64,000 bases of DNA from Kitasatospora aureofaciens (GTDB lineage Bacteria; Actinomycetota; Actinomycetes; Streptomycetales; Streptomycetaceae): NCBI GenBank assembly GCA_000720845.1, contig JODU01000001.1, forward strand, positions 62,001 to 126,000, read 5' to 3'. Positions 43,023 through 51,137 of this stretch are shown piece by piece; position 1 is the first letter of the stretch; every line of letters begins with the position of its first letter. The translations under genes were made by a program, and so were the position numbers. The notes below the pieces were generated by a model, which saw only the letters and a program-made list of their open reading frames with translations, ran no database searches and was not told where the DNA came from.

Positions 43023-43487
43023 TCAGCCGGCCAGGAGCTTCTTGACCGCGGCGGCGACCCGGCCGCCCTCGGCCTGTCCGGCCACCTTCGGGTTCACGAT
43101 CTTCATCACGGCGCCCATGGCGCGCGGGCCCTCGGCGCCGGCCGCCTTCGCCTCCTCGACGGCCTGCGCGACGATCGCGTTCAGCTCGTCGTCGGAGAGC
43201 TGCTTGGGCAGGTAGGCGGCGAGCACCTCGCCCTCCGCCTTCTCCCGCTCGGCCTGCTCGGCACGACCGCCCTGGGCGAAGGCCTCGGCGGCCTCACGGC
43301 GCTTCTTCGCCTCGCGGGTGATCACCTTCTGCACCTCGTCGTCGGAGAGCTCTCGCTTCTCCTTCCCGGCGACCTCCTCCTTGGTGATCGCGGCCAGCGT
43401 CAGCCGGAGCGTCGAGGAGCGGAGCTCGTCGCGCTCCTTGATCGCGGAGTTGAGGTCGTCGTGCAGCTTCGACTTGAGCGTGGTCAT
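43023..43487 (-). CDS. GatB/YqeY domain protein
   Basis: A 154-residue all-helical YqeY protein, related to the C-terminal tRNA-binding domain of the amidotransferase subunit GatB. Typical features are MTTLKSKLHDDLNSAIK at the start, EREKAEGEVLAAYLPKQLSD in the middle and GAVMKIVNPKVAGQAEGGRV near the end. The exact role is unknown; a link to tRNA or translation is inferred from GatB. ATG 43487 is used; longer frames are poorly coding. Convergent with the PBP gene. Confidence 0.93.
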   Translation of the reverse strand: MTTLKSKLHDDLNSAIKERDELRSSTLRLTLAAITKEEVAGKEKRELSDDEVQKVITREAKKRREAAEAFAQGGRAEQAEREKAEGEVLAAYLPKQLSDDELNAIVAQAVEEAKAAGAEGPRAMGAVMKIVNPKVAGQAEGGRVAAAVKKLLAG

Positions 43488-43607
43488 GGACCTGATTGTC
43501 GCAGGTGCGCGAGGAACGGCGCCCGCTGATTTCCGCGCCCTCGGTGGCGGTGGCCCCGGACGGCCTCCCACCACCGCTTACCCCAGGGCTTCTGACACGA
43601 TGGAGGT

Positions 43608-44537
43608 ATGCGCGCGCGATACGGAGTACCCCTGGGAATCACGGCGGTTGGCACCGCCGGTCTGATCTACGCGGCGGGGATCGAGCCCCGCTCCTTCCGC
43701 CTCCGACGGGTGACGGTCCCCGTCCTCCCGTCCGGGATGCGCCCCCTGCGCGTGCTCCAGGTCTCCGACATCCACATGGTCGGCGGTCAGCGCAAGAAGC
43801 AGCGCTGGCTGCGCTCGCTGGCCGGGCTGCGCCCCGACTTCGTGATCAACACCGGCGACAACCTGTCCGACCCGGAGGGCGTCCCCGAGGTACTGGACGC
43901 CCTGGGTCCCCTGATGGAGTTCCCGGGCGCCTACGTCTTCGGCTCCAACGACTACTACGGTCCCCGGCCGCGCAACCCCGCCCGGTACCTGCTCGAGAAG
44001 GTCCAGGGCCGCCACGGCCTCAACGGCAACCCGCCGGTGGTGGGAGCCGTCCACAACCCGTGGGAGGACCTGCGTGACGGTTTCGACGCGGCGGGCTGGC
44101 AGAACCTCACGAACACCCGCGGCTCGCTCAAGATCGAGGGCGTGTCGGTCGAGCTGACGGGACTGGACGACCCGCACATCAAGCGGGACCGGTACGCGGA
44201 GGTGGCCGGCGGCCCGTCCGGCACGGCCGACTTCTCGATGGGCGTGGTCCACGCCCCGTACCTGCGCGTCCTGGACTCCTTCGCGGCGGACGACTACCCC
44301 TTGATCCTGGCCGGCCACACCCACGGCGGCCAGCTGTGCATCCCCTTCTACGGCGCCTTGGTCACCAACTGCGACCTGGACACCGACCGCGTGAAGGGCC
44401 TGTCCACGCACACGTCCGGGGGCCACACGTCCTACCTCCACGTCTCGGCCGGCTGCGGCGCGAACCGCTACACCCCGTTCCGCTTCGCCTGCCCACCGGA
44501 GGCGACGCTGCTGACGCTGGTGGGGCGGGAGCACTGA
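43608..44537 (+). CDS. Membrane-anchored metallophosphoesterase (YkuE/YaeI-like)
   Basis: A 309-residue enzyme with an N-terminal hydrophobic segment (YGVPLGITAVGTAGLIYAAG) and a calcineurin-like domain. Metal motifs are SDIHM, NTGDN, GSNDYYG (the GNHD block with His replaced by Asp, as in related actinobacterial members) and GHTHGGQ. Such proteins hydrolyse phosphodiesters, for example of lipid A-type or UDP-sugar substrates; the real substrate is unknown. A G+C-rich array of CCCGGGGCT-like repeats follows the stop and may act as terminator. Confidence 0.9.
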   Translation: MRARYGVPLGITAVGTAGLIYAAGIEPRSFRLRRVTVPVLPSGMRPLRVLQVSDIHMVGGQRKKQRWLRSLAGLRPDFVINTGDNLSDPEGVPEVLDALGPLMEFPGAYVFGSNDYYGPRPRNPARYLLEKVQGRHGLNGNPPVVGAVHNPWEDLRDGFDAAGWQNLTNTRGSLKIEGVSVELTGLDDPHIKRDRYAEVAGGPSGTADFSMGVVHAPYLRVLDSFAADDYPLILAGHTHGGQLCIPFYGALVTNCDLDTDRVKGLSTHTSGGHTSYLHVSAGCGANRYTPFRFACPPEATLLTLVGREH

Positions 44538-44667
44538 CCGACCGGGCCTCCCGGGGGTCCCGGGGCTCCCGGGGCTCCCGGTCGTCCGAGGAACCGGGGG
44601 CCGCCCGGAGTAACCCACACGGCCCACCCACATAGCCCGCTATGCCTGGTCTGTCTACTTTGAGTCC

Positions 44668-45417
44668 ATGACAGCCCCGATACCCCGGGACATCCCGGAC
44701 CTCCCCCCGATTCCGGGCCACGTCGTCCTCCCGCCCACCGTCGTACCGGCCCGCGCCGTACTGATCCCGGCCCGCCGTCGCCTGGTCGCCGTCTTCCGCG
44801 GCCTGATCGCCGCGCTGGCCCTGACCGGCGTGACGTTCGAGCTGCTCGCCGGCGGTGCGCCCACGACGGCCCTGAGCCACTTCACGATCCAGAGCGGCAT
44901 CCTGCTGGCGCTGGTCATGCTCGTCTCCGCCCGGTGCGCCTGGTCCGCGCACCACCCGCTCCCCGGTGCCCTCACGGGCGCGGCCCTGTTCTACGTCGTC
45001 GCCGCGGGCCTGGTCCACCATCTGCTCCTGACCCACGCGGCGAGCCCCTTCGCGGCGCCGGACGGCAGCGGCACGGCCTGGCAGACCGCCGCGACCCACA
45101 TCCTCCACACGGCCGTCCCGGTGGCCGCAGCCCTGGACTGGCTCCTCCTGACCCCCGCAGGCCACCTGCACCTGCGCCATGCCCCCGCATGGCTCCTGTA
45201 CCCCCTGGCCTACCTCGCCTTCACCCTGGCCCGCGGCGCACTGCTCGCCCCCGGCTCCCAGGACCGCTACCTCTACCCCTTCCTGGACGTCGACCAGCAC
45301 GGCTACAAGATCGTCCTCGGCAACGCCCTCCTCATCGGCCTCGCCCTCTACGCCCTGGCCGTACTCCTCGTCGCCCTGGACCACATCCGCCCGGACCCGC
45401 TCCGCCGCCCCCGGTAA
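44668..45417 (+). CDS. Pr6Pr-family membrane protein
   Basis: A 249-residue integral membrane protein with six or so hydrophobic helices. Conserved features of the Pr6Pr family include the His in LSHFTIQSG, VHHLLL in a helix and the HxxxH-like pair around HILHTAVPVAAALDWLL, plus YPFLDVDQHGY in the C-terminal half. The N-terminal ~35 residues are Pro-rich and cytoplasmic. Function unknown. The ribosome-binding site before ATG 44668 is weak. It reads toward the tRNA-Pro gene 68 bp downstream. Confidence 0.85.
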   Translation: MTAPIPRDIPDLPPIPGHVVLPPTVVPARAVLIPARRRLVAVFRGLIAALALTGVTFELLAGGAPTTALSHFTIQSGILLALVMLVSARCAWSAHHPLPGALTGAALFYVVAAGLVHHLLLTHAASPFAAPDGSGTAWQTAATHILHTAVPVAAALDWLLLTPAGHLHLRHAPAWLLYPLAYLAFTLARGALLAPGSQDRYLYPFLDVDQHGYKIVLGNALLIGLALYALAVLLVALDHIRPDPLRRPR

Positions 45418-45484
45418 ACCGGATTTCGTCTCCGGCCACCGGTGGGCTAAAGTAAACGACGTCGCCGCGACGAGCAGCGACAAT

Positions 45485-45558
<74 letters not shown>

Positions 45559-45573
45559 CAGAGAAACACCAGG

Positions 45574-45612
45574 TCAGGCCCGGTGCTGAGAGATCAGCAC
45601 CGGGCCTGATTT
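45574..45612 (+). terminator. Terminator after tRNA-Pro
   Basis: TCAGGCCCGGTGCTGA and its perfect complement form a 16-bp stem with loop GAGA, followed by TTT, 15 bp beyond the tRNA. Confidence 0.85.
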
Positions 45613-46493
45613 GCTGGCCTTGGCGAGGCGCCTCCCGTTGCGCTGCTGACGCGGAACACGAAGGCCGGCACAGACTGATCCCCGATCCCGCAGCACCGAA
45701 TCGTGCTCGCCGTGGCCAGCACGAGCGAACTCTGCAGCACGCCGCAGAGGGGACCGACATGCTCAGCCGCAGGCCGTTGCGGACGAGGTGCCTACAAACC
45801 GGGAAGGACTCCCAGGAAGTCACGCACACGACGCCACCCGACAGCCGTGACGGCTGCGGCGATGCCGCGCACAATGGCGAACGATTCCTGGAGCGCGTGG
45901 CGCCGCAGCGAGACCGGTGCGACACCCTTCCAGAACGCGGATCGCACGACGGCCGCTCAGACGGATCCGCACCCACGCTCGGCGCCGGGTGCCGCGCGCT
46001 GATGACGGGGAAGTTCTACCGCTCGGCCCTACTGTCGTCATGGGCGCGATGATGCAGTACCCCACTGACGACACCCGCATGGAGCTGCCTTCAGTCGGCT
46101 TCTGAGTCAAGCGACGGAAGCTCTCAGGCTGGGTGGCGGTCATTCCCCTCTGAGCCGTGGTCCCAGGGACAGGAAACGCGCCTGGGTCCGCCGTGTCCGC
46201 AAGCTCTGTCGCAGTCGGCTCCTCGCGCCGTCGCGGTGTCGTGCCGGTCGCTCCGTGTCGGCTCCGTCGGTGCTGCGGGGGCTTGTCACCGGTACGGCGG
46301 CGTCGGCTGTTCGGGGTCACGGGGCCGGTGCGGACGGGTGAGAACCGTCGTGACCGGTGGGCTTTTCCAGTCGTTACCACCTGCGACGGGCGTTCGATCT
46401 ATCCGGTCCACAACACGCCTTGTATCACGCTAAGTTGTGCCTTCCGGAGAGGTGTAGCGGTCCACGTCTCTCCCACACATCACTGGGAGCGAA
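45613..46493. other. Accessory-looking region without a coherent gene
   Basis: 880 bp between the tRNA terminator and the first gene of the motif-sharing pair. Frames here are short and their codon use is not Streptomyces-like. The only fragment with protein-like character is leftward, 45792-45947 (51 codons, containing SLRRHALQESFAIVRG and ending in FLGVLPGL), possibly the remnant of a larger gene: a stop lies four codons before its GTG. I could not recognise an integrase, transposase or inverted repeats. The last ~120 bp, with GGGAGCGAA at the end, presumably hold the promoter and ribosome-binding site of the next gene. Confidence 0.45.
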
Positions 46494-46919
46494 ATGCTGG
46501 AAGAACTTGCCGTGCTCGGAGGCGCGGCGCTGGTGAGCGCGGTGACGTCCGACATCTGGGAGTCGGTCAGGAGCGGCTTCACTCGGTTGGTGCGCCGGGG
46601 CGACCGCGAGGAGCAGCGTCAGATCACCCGCATCCTCAACAGCGCGCCCGCCGAGATCGCCGAGGCCGAGGATGACGCCGAGCGGCAGCAGGCGGCCGAG
46701 GAAGGGCTGGCGCAGGACATGACGAGGGAGCTGACGCAGTTCCTCACCCGCCACCCGGACGCGGCGGACGAGCTGCGAGCCCTGGTCGACGAGGTGCGCC
46801 GGCGGATCGAGGCACGACCGGCGGCTCCGGCCGGGCAGGTCAACAACGCCTACGACAACGCCGTGCAGTACATCACGCAGAGCGGCGACATCAACGTCAA
46901 CGGGGTCCCGCGCAGGTGA
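46494..46919 (+). CDS. Cytoplasmic helical protein ending in a putative amyloid-signalling motif
   Basis: A 141-residue soluble protein. Residues ~1-107 are predicted helical: a hydrophobic, Ala-rich start (LAVLGGAALVSAVTSDIWES) then charged amphipathic helices (DREEQRQITRILNSAPAE; TRELTQFLTRHPDAADEL). After a short Ala/Pro linker the C-terminus holds NNAYDNAVQY followed by ITQSGDINVNG. The same pattern, NNAxDxAVQ(Y/F)IxxSGxINV, starts the next protein. In Streptomyces this N-terminal fold commonly precedes short Gln/Gly/Asn tails, and such tails resemble RHIM-like bacterial amyloid-signalling motifs; that functional link is inference. GGGAG precedes ATG 46494. Overlaps the next gene as GTGA. 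Confidence 0.7.
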   Translation: MLEELAVLGGAALVSAVTSDIWESVRSGFTRLVRRGDREEQRQITRILNSAPAEIAEAEDDAERQQAAEEGLAQDMTRELTQFLTRHPDAADELRALVDEVRRRIEARPAAPAGQVNNAYDNAVQYITQSGDINVNGVPRR

Positions 46920-47875
46920 GCGAGGAGCAGCAGCCGCGCGCCGAGCGGCGGCAGGAGACCGGACAGCAGGGCGTCGGGCAGCAGAACAACGCCGCCGACC
47001 GGGCGGTCCAGTTCATCGCGCACAGCGGCACGATCAACGTCCATCAGGCCACACCGGCGGACCCGGCCCCCGCCGTGGCGGCAGCCGAGCCGAAGCGGCG
47101 GCGACTGCGGCGGTCGATCGTGCTGACGTCCACCGGCGCTGGCGCCGCAGCCGTCGCCCTGGTGGTGGGCACCCTGGCCTGGACCGGATCCGGTCCCTTC
47201 GACCGGGTTGAGGAGACGGGGGACGCCCGGGGGCTGACCACGGCCGTGGAGTCGACGAGCCCGTCCGCGTCGCCGAGTCCGTCCGCGACGGCGACGGCGA
47301 CGGCGTCGCGGACCGCGAGCAGCGCGAGCCCGGGCACGGAGCCGACGGTGGAGAAGCCAGCCAAAGAACTGGCGGAGCCGGCCCCGTCGTCGGCGCCGAC
47401 GGAGAAGCGGACGTCACCGAGCGTCGACTTCACGGAGCAGGCCAACACCCACTGTGGGACTTTTCGCGACATCGTGTACTCCTCGGCCATCAAAATACGG
47501 GCCTGCAGCCAGGTGAACCCGGACCGGCGAACTGCCACCTTCGGCATGCAGGTGTGGAACACCGGAGTCAAACCCGTGACGGTGAGCACCATGGTCAAGC
47601 AATTCCGCTCCGGAGCGCAGGCGGACTGCCCCGGAATGTCGTCACCGCGTCGGAAGATCGACATCAATCCCGGTGACTCCTGGTGGAGCGACCTCAGCCT
47701 GTGCGGTGCGGAAGGCCTGGACTTCGAGCCGTTTCAGGCAGTGGCCTACGCCGTCGAGGACCCAGCGGGCAACATGGACCCCACCTCGCCCAGGGGTGTC
47801 AACTCGATCTCGCTCACGCTGAACGACAAGGGCCAAGTGCTCTGCAAGTACGGCAACGCCTGGACTCCCTGCTGA
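46916..47875 (+). CDS. Single-pass membrane protein with the same motif at its cytoplasmic N-terminus
   Basis: A 319-residue protein. Residues 24-42 carry NNAADRAVQFIAHSGTINV, the partner of the motif ending the previous protein. Then come a Pro/Ala linker, KRRRLRR at 60-66 and one membrane helix (~68-90); the positive-inside rule puts the motif in the cytoplasm. Outside lie a Ser/Thr/Ala/Pro stalk (~100-170) and a ~145-residue C-terminal domain with six cysteines (THCGTF, IRACSQ, ADCPGM, SLCGAE, VLCKYG, TPC end), probably disulphide-linked. I do not recognise that domain. The start is GTG 46916, coupled to the upstream gene. Two-gene operon of unknown function. Confidence 0.72.
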   Translation: MSEEQQPRAERRQETGQQGVGQQNNAADRAVQFIAHSGTINVHQATPADPAPAVAAAEPKRRRLRRSIVLTSTGAGAAAVALVVGTLAWTGSGPFDRVEETGDARGLTTAVESTSPSASPSPSATATATASRTASSASPGTEPTVEKPAKELAEPAPSSAPTEKRTSPSVDFTEQANTHCGTFRDIVYSSAIKIRACSQVNPDRRTATFGMQVWNTGVKPVTVSTMVKQFRSGAQADCPGMSSPRRKIDINPGDSWWSDLSLCGAEGLDFEPFQAVAYAVEDPAGNMDPTSPRGVNSISLTLNDKGQVLCKYGNAWTPC

Positions 47876-48046
47876 ACGGACTGGACGACGCCGCCGTCAC
47901 CGGCGACTTTCTCGACCGCAACCTCGGACGTCCCGTCCCGTCGCGTCGCGTCGCGTCGCGGAAGGGCTGAGGGCGCGCGGCTGGACCGTTCACCGCGCAC
48001 CTGGCCACCCTGGGTCCTCCTGGGCTCCCTCCATGGGCTCAGTCGC
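47876..48046. other. Convergent gap with pentanucleotide repeats
   Basis: 171 bp between the membrane protein and vanS stops. GTCGC is repeated about four times near 47940-47965, after two GTCCC variants. No gene is seen; this probably marks the boundary between the motif pair and the van cluster. Confidence 0.4.
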
Positions 48047-49147
48047 TCACCTTCCGGCAGGCAGGTGGGTCGGTGGTAGGTGCACGGTGATGCGGAGACC
48101 CCCCGTGGGGCGGGGGGTGAGGGTGAGGGTGCCGTCGTGGGCCTGGGTGATGGTGTCGACGATGGCCAGGCCCAGGCCTACGCCCGGGTGGTCGGTGTGT
48201 ACGCGTTCCGTGCCGCGCTGGAACGGTTCGGTCAGGGTCGAGGCCTGGTGGGGGCTGATCGGTTCACCGGTGTTCTCGACGGTGAGCAGGGCGGCGTGAG
48301 GGCCGGGGGTCGTGCGGACCCAGACTCTGCCCCGGCCGGGGAGGTTGTGGACGATCGCGTTGTGGACCAGGTTCGTGGTCAGTTGCAGCAGGAGGGTCGG
48401 CGATCCGAGGGTGGGGGTCACCTCGCCGCCGGTTTCGAGGGTGATGCCGTGTCTCTCCGCGAGAGGGAGGAGGGTTTCGGTGGCCTCTTCCGCGAGGAGG
48501 GACAGGTCGACGTGTTCCCGGGTGAAGGAGCGCTGGCCGGCGCGGCTGAGCAGGAGCAAGGCCTCGGTGAGGTCGATCGCCCGGGTGTTCACGGTGTGGA
48601 GGCGGTCGATGATCTCGTCGGTGTCCTGGTCCGGGTCGGTGCGGGCCACGTCGAGGAGGGCCTTGGAAACGGCCAGCGGGGTGCGCAGCTCGTGAGAGGC
48701 GTTGGCCGCGAAGCGCTGCTGTTCGGCCACGTGGGCTTCGAGGCGGGCGAGCATCGTGTCGAAGGCGTCGGCGAGTTCGCGGAACTCGTCCCTGCGCCCC
48801 GGCAACCGGATCCGGTGTGACAGCGAACCGGCCTCGGCCGTGCGGGTCGCGTCCGTGATGCGGTCCAGGGGGGCGAGCATGCGTCCGGCGAGGAACCATC
48901 CGCCCACGAGGCCGAACACCAGGAGGAACGCCATGACCCAGGCTGCCGTGGGGGCGAAGCTGCGGAGGAAGACCGTACCCGGAGTCGCTCTCACCGCCCC
49001 CCATTCGTTGGTGATCAGCCACCCCTGTCGCACGAGGAACACGCCCACGGCCGCGAGCAGCAGGGCACCCGCCAGCATGAGGAATCCGGCGTAGCTGAGG
49101 GTGAGTTTGAGACGGACGCTCAGGCCGGGCTGTCTAATCACGGTCAC
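48047..49147 (-). CDS. vanS: Sensor histidine kinase VanS
   Basis: A 366-residue membrane kinase that controls VanR in response to glycopeptides. Two membrane helices (~16-39 and 67-89) flank an extracytoplasmic loop of only ~27 residues (about 40-66); a HAMP domain follows, then the H-box ASHELRTPL with His152 phosphorylated, and N, G1 and G2 boxes (LVHNAIVHNLPG, VENTGEP, GVGLGLAIV). Without drug, VanS of this type acts as a VanR phosphatase. The GTG at 49147 overlaps vanR by 14 bp; GTG 49141 is an alternative. The sensor loop seems to differ from S. coelicolor VanS (memory), which may alter the inducer range. Confidence 0.95.
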   Translation of the reverse strand: MTVIRQPGLSVRLKLTLSYAGFLMLAGALLLAAVGVFLVRQGWLITNEWGAVRATPGTVFLRSFAPTAAWVMAFLLVFGLVGGWFLAGRMLAPLDRITDATRTAEAGSLSHRIRLPGRRDEFRELADAFDTMLARLEAHVAEQQRFAANASHELRTPLAVSKALLDVARTDPDQDTDEIIDRLHTVNTRAIDLTEALLLLSRAGQRSFTREHVDLSLLAEEATETLLPLAERHGITLETGGEVTPTLGSPTLLLQLTTNLVHNAIVHNLPGRGRVWVRTTPGPHAALLTVENTGEPISPHQASTLTEPFQRGTERVHTDHPGVGLGLAIVDTITQAHDGTLTLTPRPTGGLRITVHLPPTHLPAGR

Positions 49148-49829
49148 CGCCGTCGTGCCCGGCGTCGGACCCCGTGTCGATGCGGTAGCCGACGCCCGGC
49201 ACGGTGGCGATGATCCACGGTTCGCCCAGGCGCTTGCGCAGGGCCGAGACGGTGATGCGGACGGCGTTGGTGAAGGGGTCCGCGTTCTCGTCCCACGCGC
49301 GTTCCAGGAGTTCTTCGGCGCTGACGACCCCGCCCTCGGCGGCGACCAGCACTTCGAGTACCGCGAACTGCTTCCTGGTCAGCGCGACGTAGCGGCCGTC
49401 CCGGTAGACCTCTCGGCGGAACGGGTCGACGCGCAGGCCGGCGATCTCCCGCACGGGAGGTCTGCTGTGGGCGCGCCTGCGGTCGAGTGCCCTGAGCCTG
49501 AGCGCCAGCTCCTGCAGTTCGAACGGCTTGGTGAGGTAGTCGTCGGCGCCGAGTCCGAAGCCGGAGGCCTTGTCGTCGAGGCGGTCGGCCGCGGTGAGCA
49601 TGAGGATCGGCATACCGCTGCCGGAGGCGACGATGCGCGCGGCGATCTCGTCGCCGGACGGGCCGGGGATGTCGCGGTCGAGGACGGCGATGTCGTACGC
49701 GTTGATGCTCAGCAGCGTCAGCGCGGTGTCGCCGTCCCCCGCGATGTCCGCCGCGATCGCCTCCAGGCGCAGGCCGTCGCGGATCGCCTCCGCCAGGTAG
49801 GGCTCGTCCTCGACAATCAGCACACGCAT
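49134..49829 (-). CDS. vanR: Response regulator VanR
   Basis: A 231-residue OmpR/PhoB-family regulator, the length of Streptomyces VanR. The phosphorylation site is Asp51 in AVLDRDIPG; the conserved Lys is in YLTKPFE. The C-terminal winged helix includes RITVSALRKRLGEPWIIATV. Phosphorylated VanR activates vanJ, vanK, vanHAX and its own operon. TAATCT (49842-49837) lies 7 nt before ATG 49829 and no ribosome-binding site is seen, so the message is probably leaderless. The ATATCG repeats shared with vanJ sit 25-41 bp upstream of that start. Confidence 0.96.
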   Translation of the reverse strand: MRVLIVEDEPYLAEAIRDGLRLEAIAADIAGDGDTALTLLSINAYDIAVLDRDIPGPSGDEIAARIVASGSGMPILMLTAADRLDDKASGFGLGADDYLTKPFELQELALRLRALDRRRAHSRPPVREIAGLRVDPFRREVYRDGRYVALTRKQFAVLEVLVAAEGGVVSAEELLERAWDENADPFTNAVRITVSALRKRLGEPWIIATVPGVGYRIDTGSDAGHDGGDRD

Positions 49830-49852
49830 GCCGTCGAGATTACGAGTGGGCG

Positions 49853-49916
49853 CATATCGTCGGCATATCGAAAACCGCATACGTGCCGGCAACATCGCGC
49901 CCCGTTCACTGGCCGT
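49853..49916. promoter_or_regulatory. vanJ promoter and shared VanR site
   Basis: First copy of a 64-bp element found three times. ATATCG direct repeats at 49854 and 49865 (11-bp phase), then GAAAACCGCATACG and GGCAACATCGCG, ending at the vanJ ATG. The same repeats face the leaderless vanR promoter, so one VanR site may serve both directions. No Shine-Dalgarno sequence precedes the start. Confidence 0.8.
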
Positions 49917-51023
49917 ATGCGCCAGATCTCACCACCGACCCCGCCTCCGGCAACAGAAGCGGGAACAGAAGCACGTACAGGTACAGGAAGCGCGAGAGGT
50001 GCAGGGGCTGCGCGCGGTCTGCTGCCGCGCGCCGTGTTCCGTCGAGCCGTCCGGTCCGGGACCTGGAAGCGGGGACCGGTGCTCACGGGGGCGGCGCTCC
50101 TGCTGGGGCTGGTCATGCTGCTGCACGCCGAGATCCCGAACCGGGTCGGCGCCCTCGGCAGTCTGGTGGAGACCTTCCTGCCGTGGTTCGGGGTCTTCGT
50201 CCCCGTGCTGGCGGCCGGGGCGCTGTGGCGCCGGTCCGCCTCCGTGGTGATCGCGCTGGTGCTTCCGGTGACGGTGTGGCTGAGCCTCTTCGGCGGGCTG
50301 CTCTCCGAGAAGTCCGCACCGGGCGGCGACCTCACCGTGGCCACCCACAACGTCGGCGCCGAGAATCCGGACCCGGCCGGCACCGCCCGCGACCTGGTCG
50401 CCTCCGGGGTGGACGTGCTGGCTCTGGAGGAGATCACCCCTGAGGACCGCGGAGTGTACGAGAAGGGGCTCGCGGGGGCGTACCCGTACCACACCGTTCA
50501 GGGGACCGTCGGGCTGTGGAGCAGACTGCCGCTGTCGGACACGCGGCCGGTCGACATCGCGACGGACTACGGGCCGCTGGCGGACACCAAGCCCGCCGAC
50601 GTCCAGCTGGCCGGCAGCCGGGCGCTGCGGACCACGGTGGCCACGGACCAGGGACCGCTGGTGGTGTACGTCGCCCACCTGGGCTCCGTACGGCTCACTC
50701 CCCGGGCGGGCTTCTGGACGGACTCCCGCGACCGGAACGCGCGGGCGCTCGGCGAGGTCCTCGCCGCCGATCGGAGTGAGCGGGTGATGCTGCTCGGCGA
50801 CCTGAACGGCACCCTGGACGACCGCGCGCTGTCGGGCATCACCTCACAGCTGCACTCGGCGCAGGACGCGGCGGGGGACGGCTTCGGCTTCACCTGGCCG
50901 GCGAAGTTCCCGGTGGCGCGGATCGACCAGATCCTGGTGCGAGGCATGGAACCGACCGGCTCGTGGGTGCTGCCCGCCACCGGCAGCGACCATCTGCCGG
51001 TGGCGGCCGGAGTCAGCCTGTGA
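49917..51023 (+). CDS. vanJ: VanJ, membrane endonuclease/exonuclease/phosphatase-family teicoplanin-resistance protein
   Basis: A 368-residue protein. A Pro/Gly/Thr-rich cytoplasmic leader (~1-35) and three membrane helices (~54-71, 84-104, 108-128) precede an extracytoplasmic EEP-fold domain with NVGAENP, LALEEITPED, VYVAHLG, LLGDLNGT and SDHLPV, the full set of catalytic residues. VanJ gives teicoplanin resistance and, in published work, acts on undecaprenyl pyrophosphate or a lipid-linked step outside the membrane (from memory). The ATG 49917 is set by the conserved promoter spacing shared with vanK and vanH. It stands as its own transcription unit. Confidence 0.95.
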   Translation: MRQISPPTPPPATEAGTEARTGTGSARGAGAARGLLPRAVFRRAVRSGTWKRGPVLTGAALLLGLVMLLHAEIPNRVGALGSLVETFLPWFGVFVPVLAAGALWRRSASVVIALVLPVTVWLSLFGGLLSEKSAPGGDLTVATHNVGAENPDPAGTARDLVASGVDVLALEEITPEDRGVYEKGLAGAYPYHTVQGTVGLWSRLPLSDTRPVDIATDYGPLADTKPADVQLAGSRALRTTVATDQGPLVVYVAHLGSVRLTPRAGFWTDSRDRNARALGEVLAADRSERVMLLGDLNGTLDDRALSGITSQLHSAQDAAGDGFGFTWPAKFPVARIDQILVRGMEPTGSWVLPATGSDHLPVAAGVSL

Positions 51024-51073
51024 GCATCGCCCGACGAGGGATAAGGCACCGTCCCTGACCGGCTCGGCCGGGA

Positions 51074-51137
51074 CATATCGTCGGCGTATCGAAAACCGCA
51101 TACGTGTCGGCAACACCGCGCCGCCTTGACTGGCGTC
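51074..51137 (+). promoter_or_regulatory. vanK promoter (VanR-type repeat)
   Basis: Second copy of the element: ATATCG at 51075, GTATCG at 51086, CGAAAACCGCATACG and GGCAACACCGCG, ending TTGACTGGCGTC just before the ATG. The first repeat lies 63 nt from the start codon, exactly as in vanJ and vanH. Confidence 0.82.

Noticed and set aside
45820..46380. A 186-codon leftward frame after tRNA-Pro, considered as a transposase remnant
   Set aside because: No DDE or Tyr-recombinase motif, highly Arg-rich, and codon use not typical; a different frame contains the only protein-like segment.
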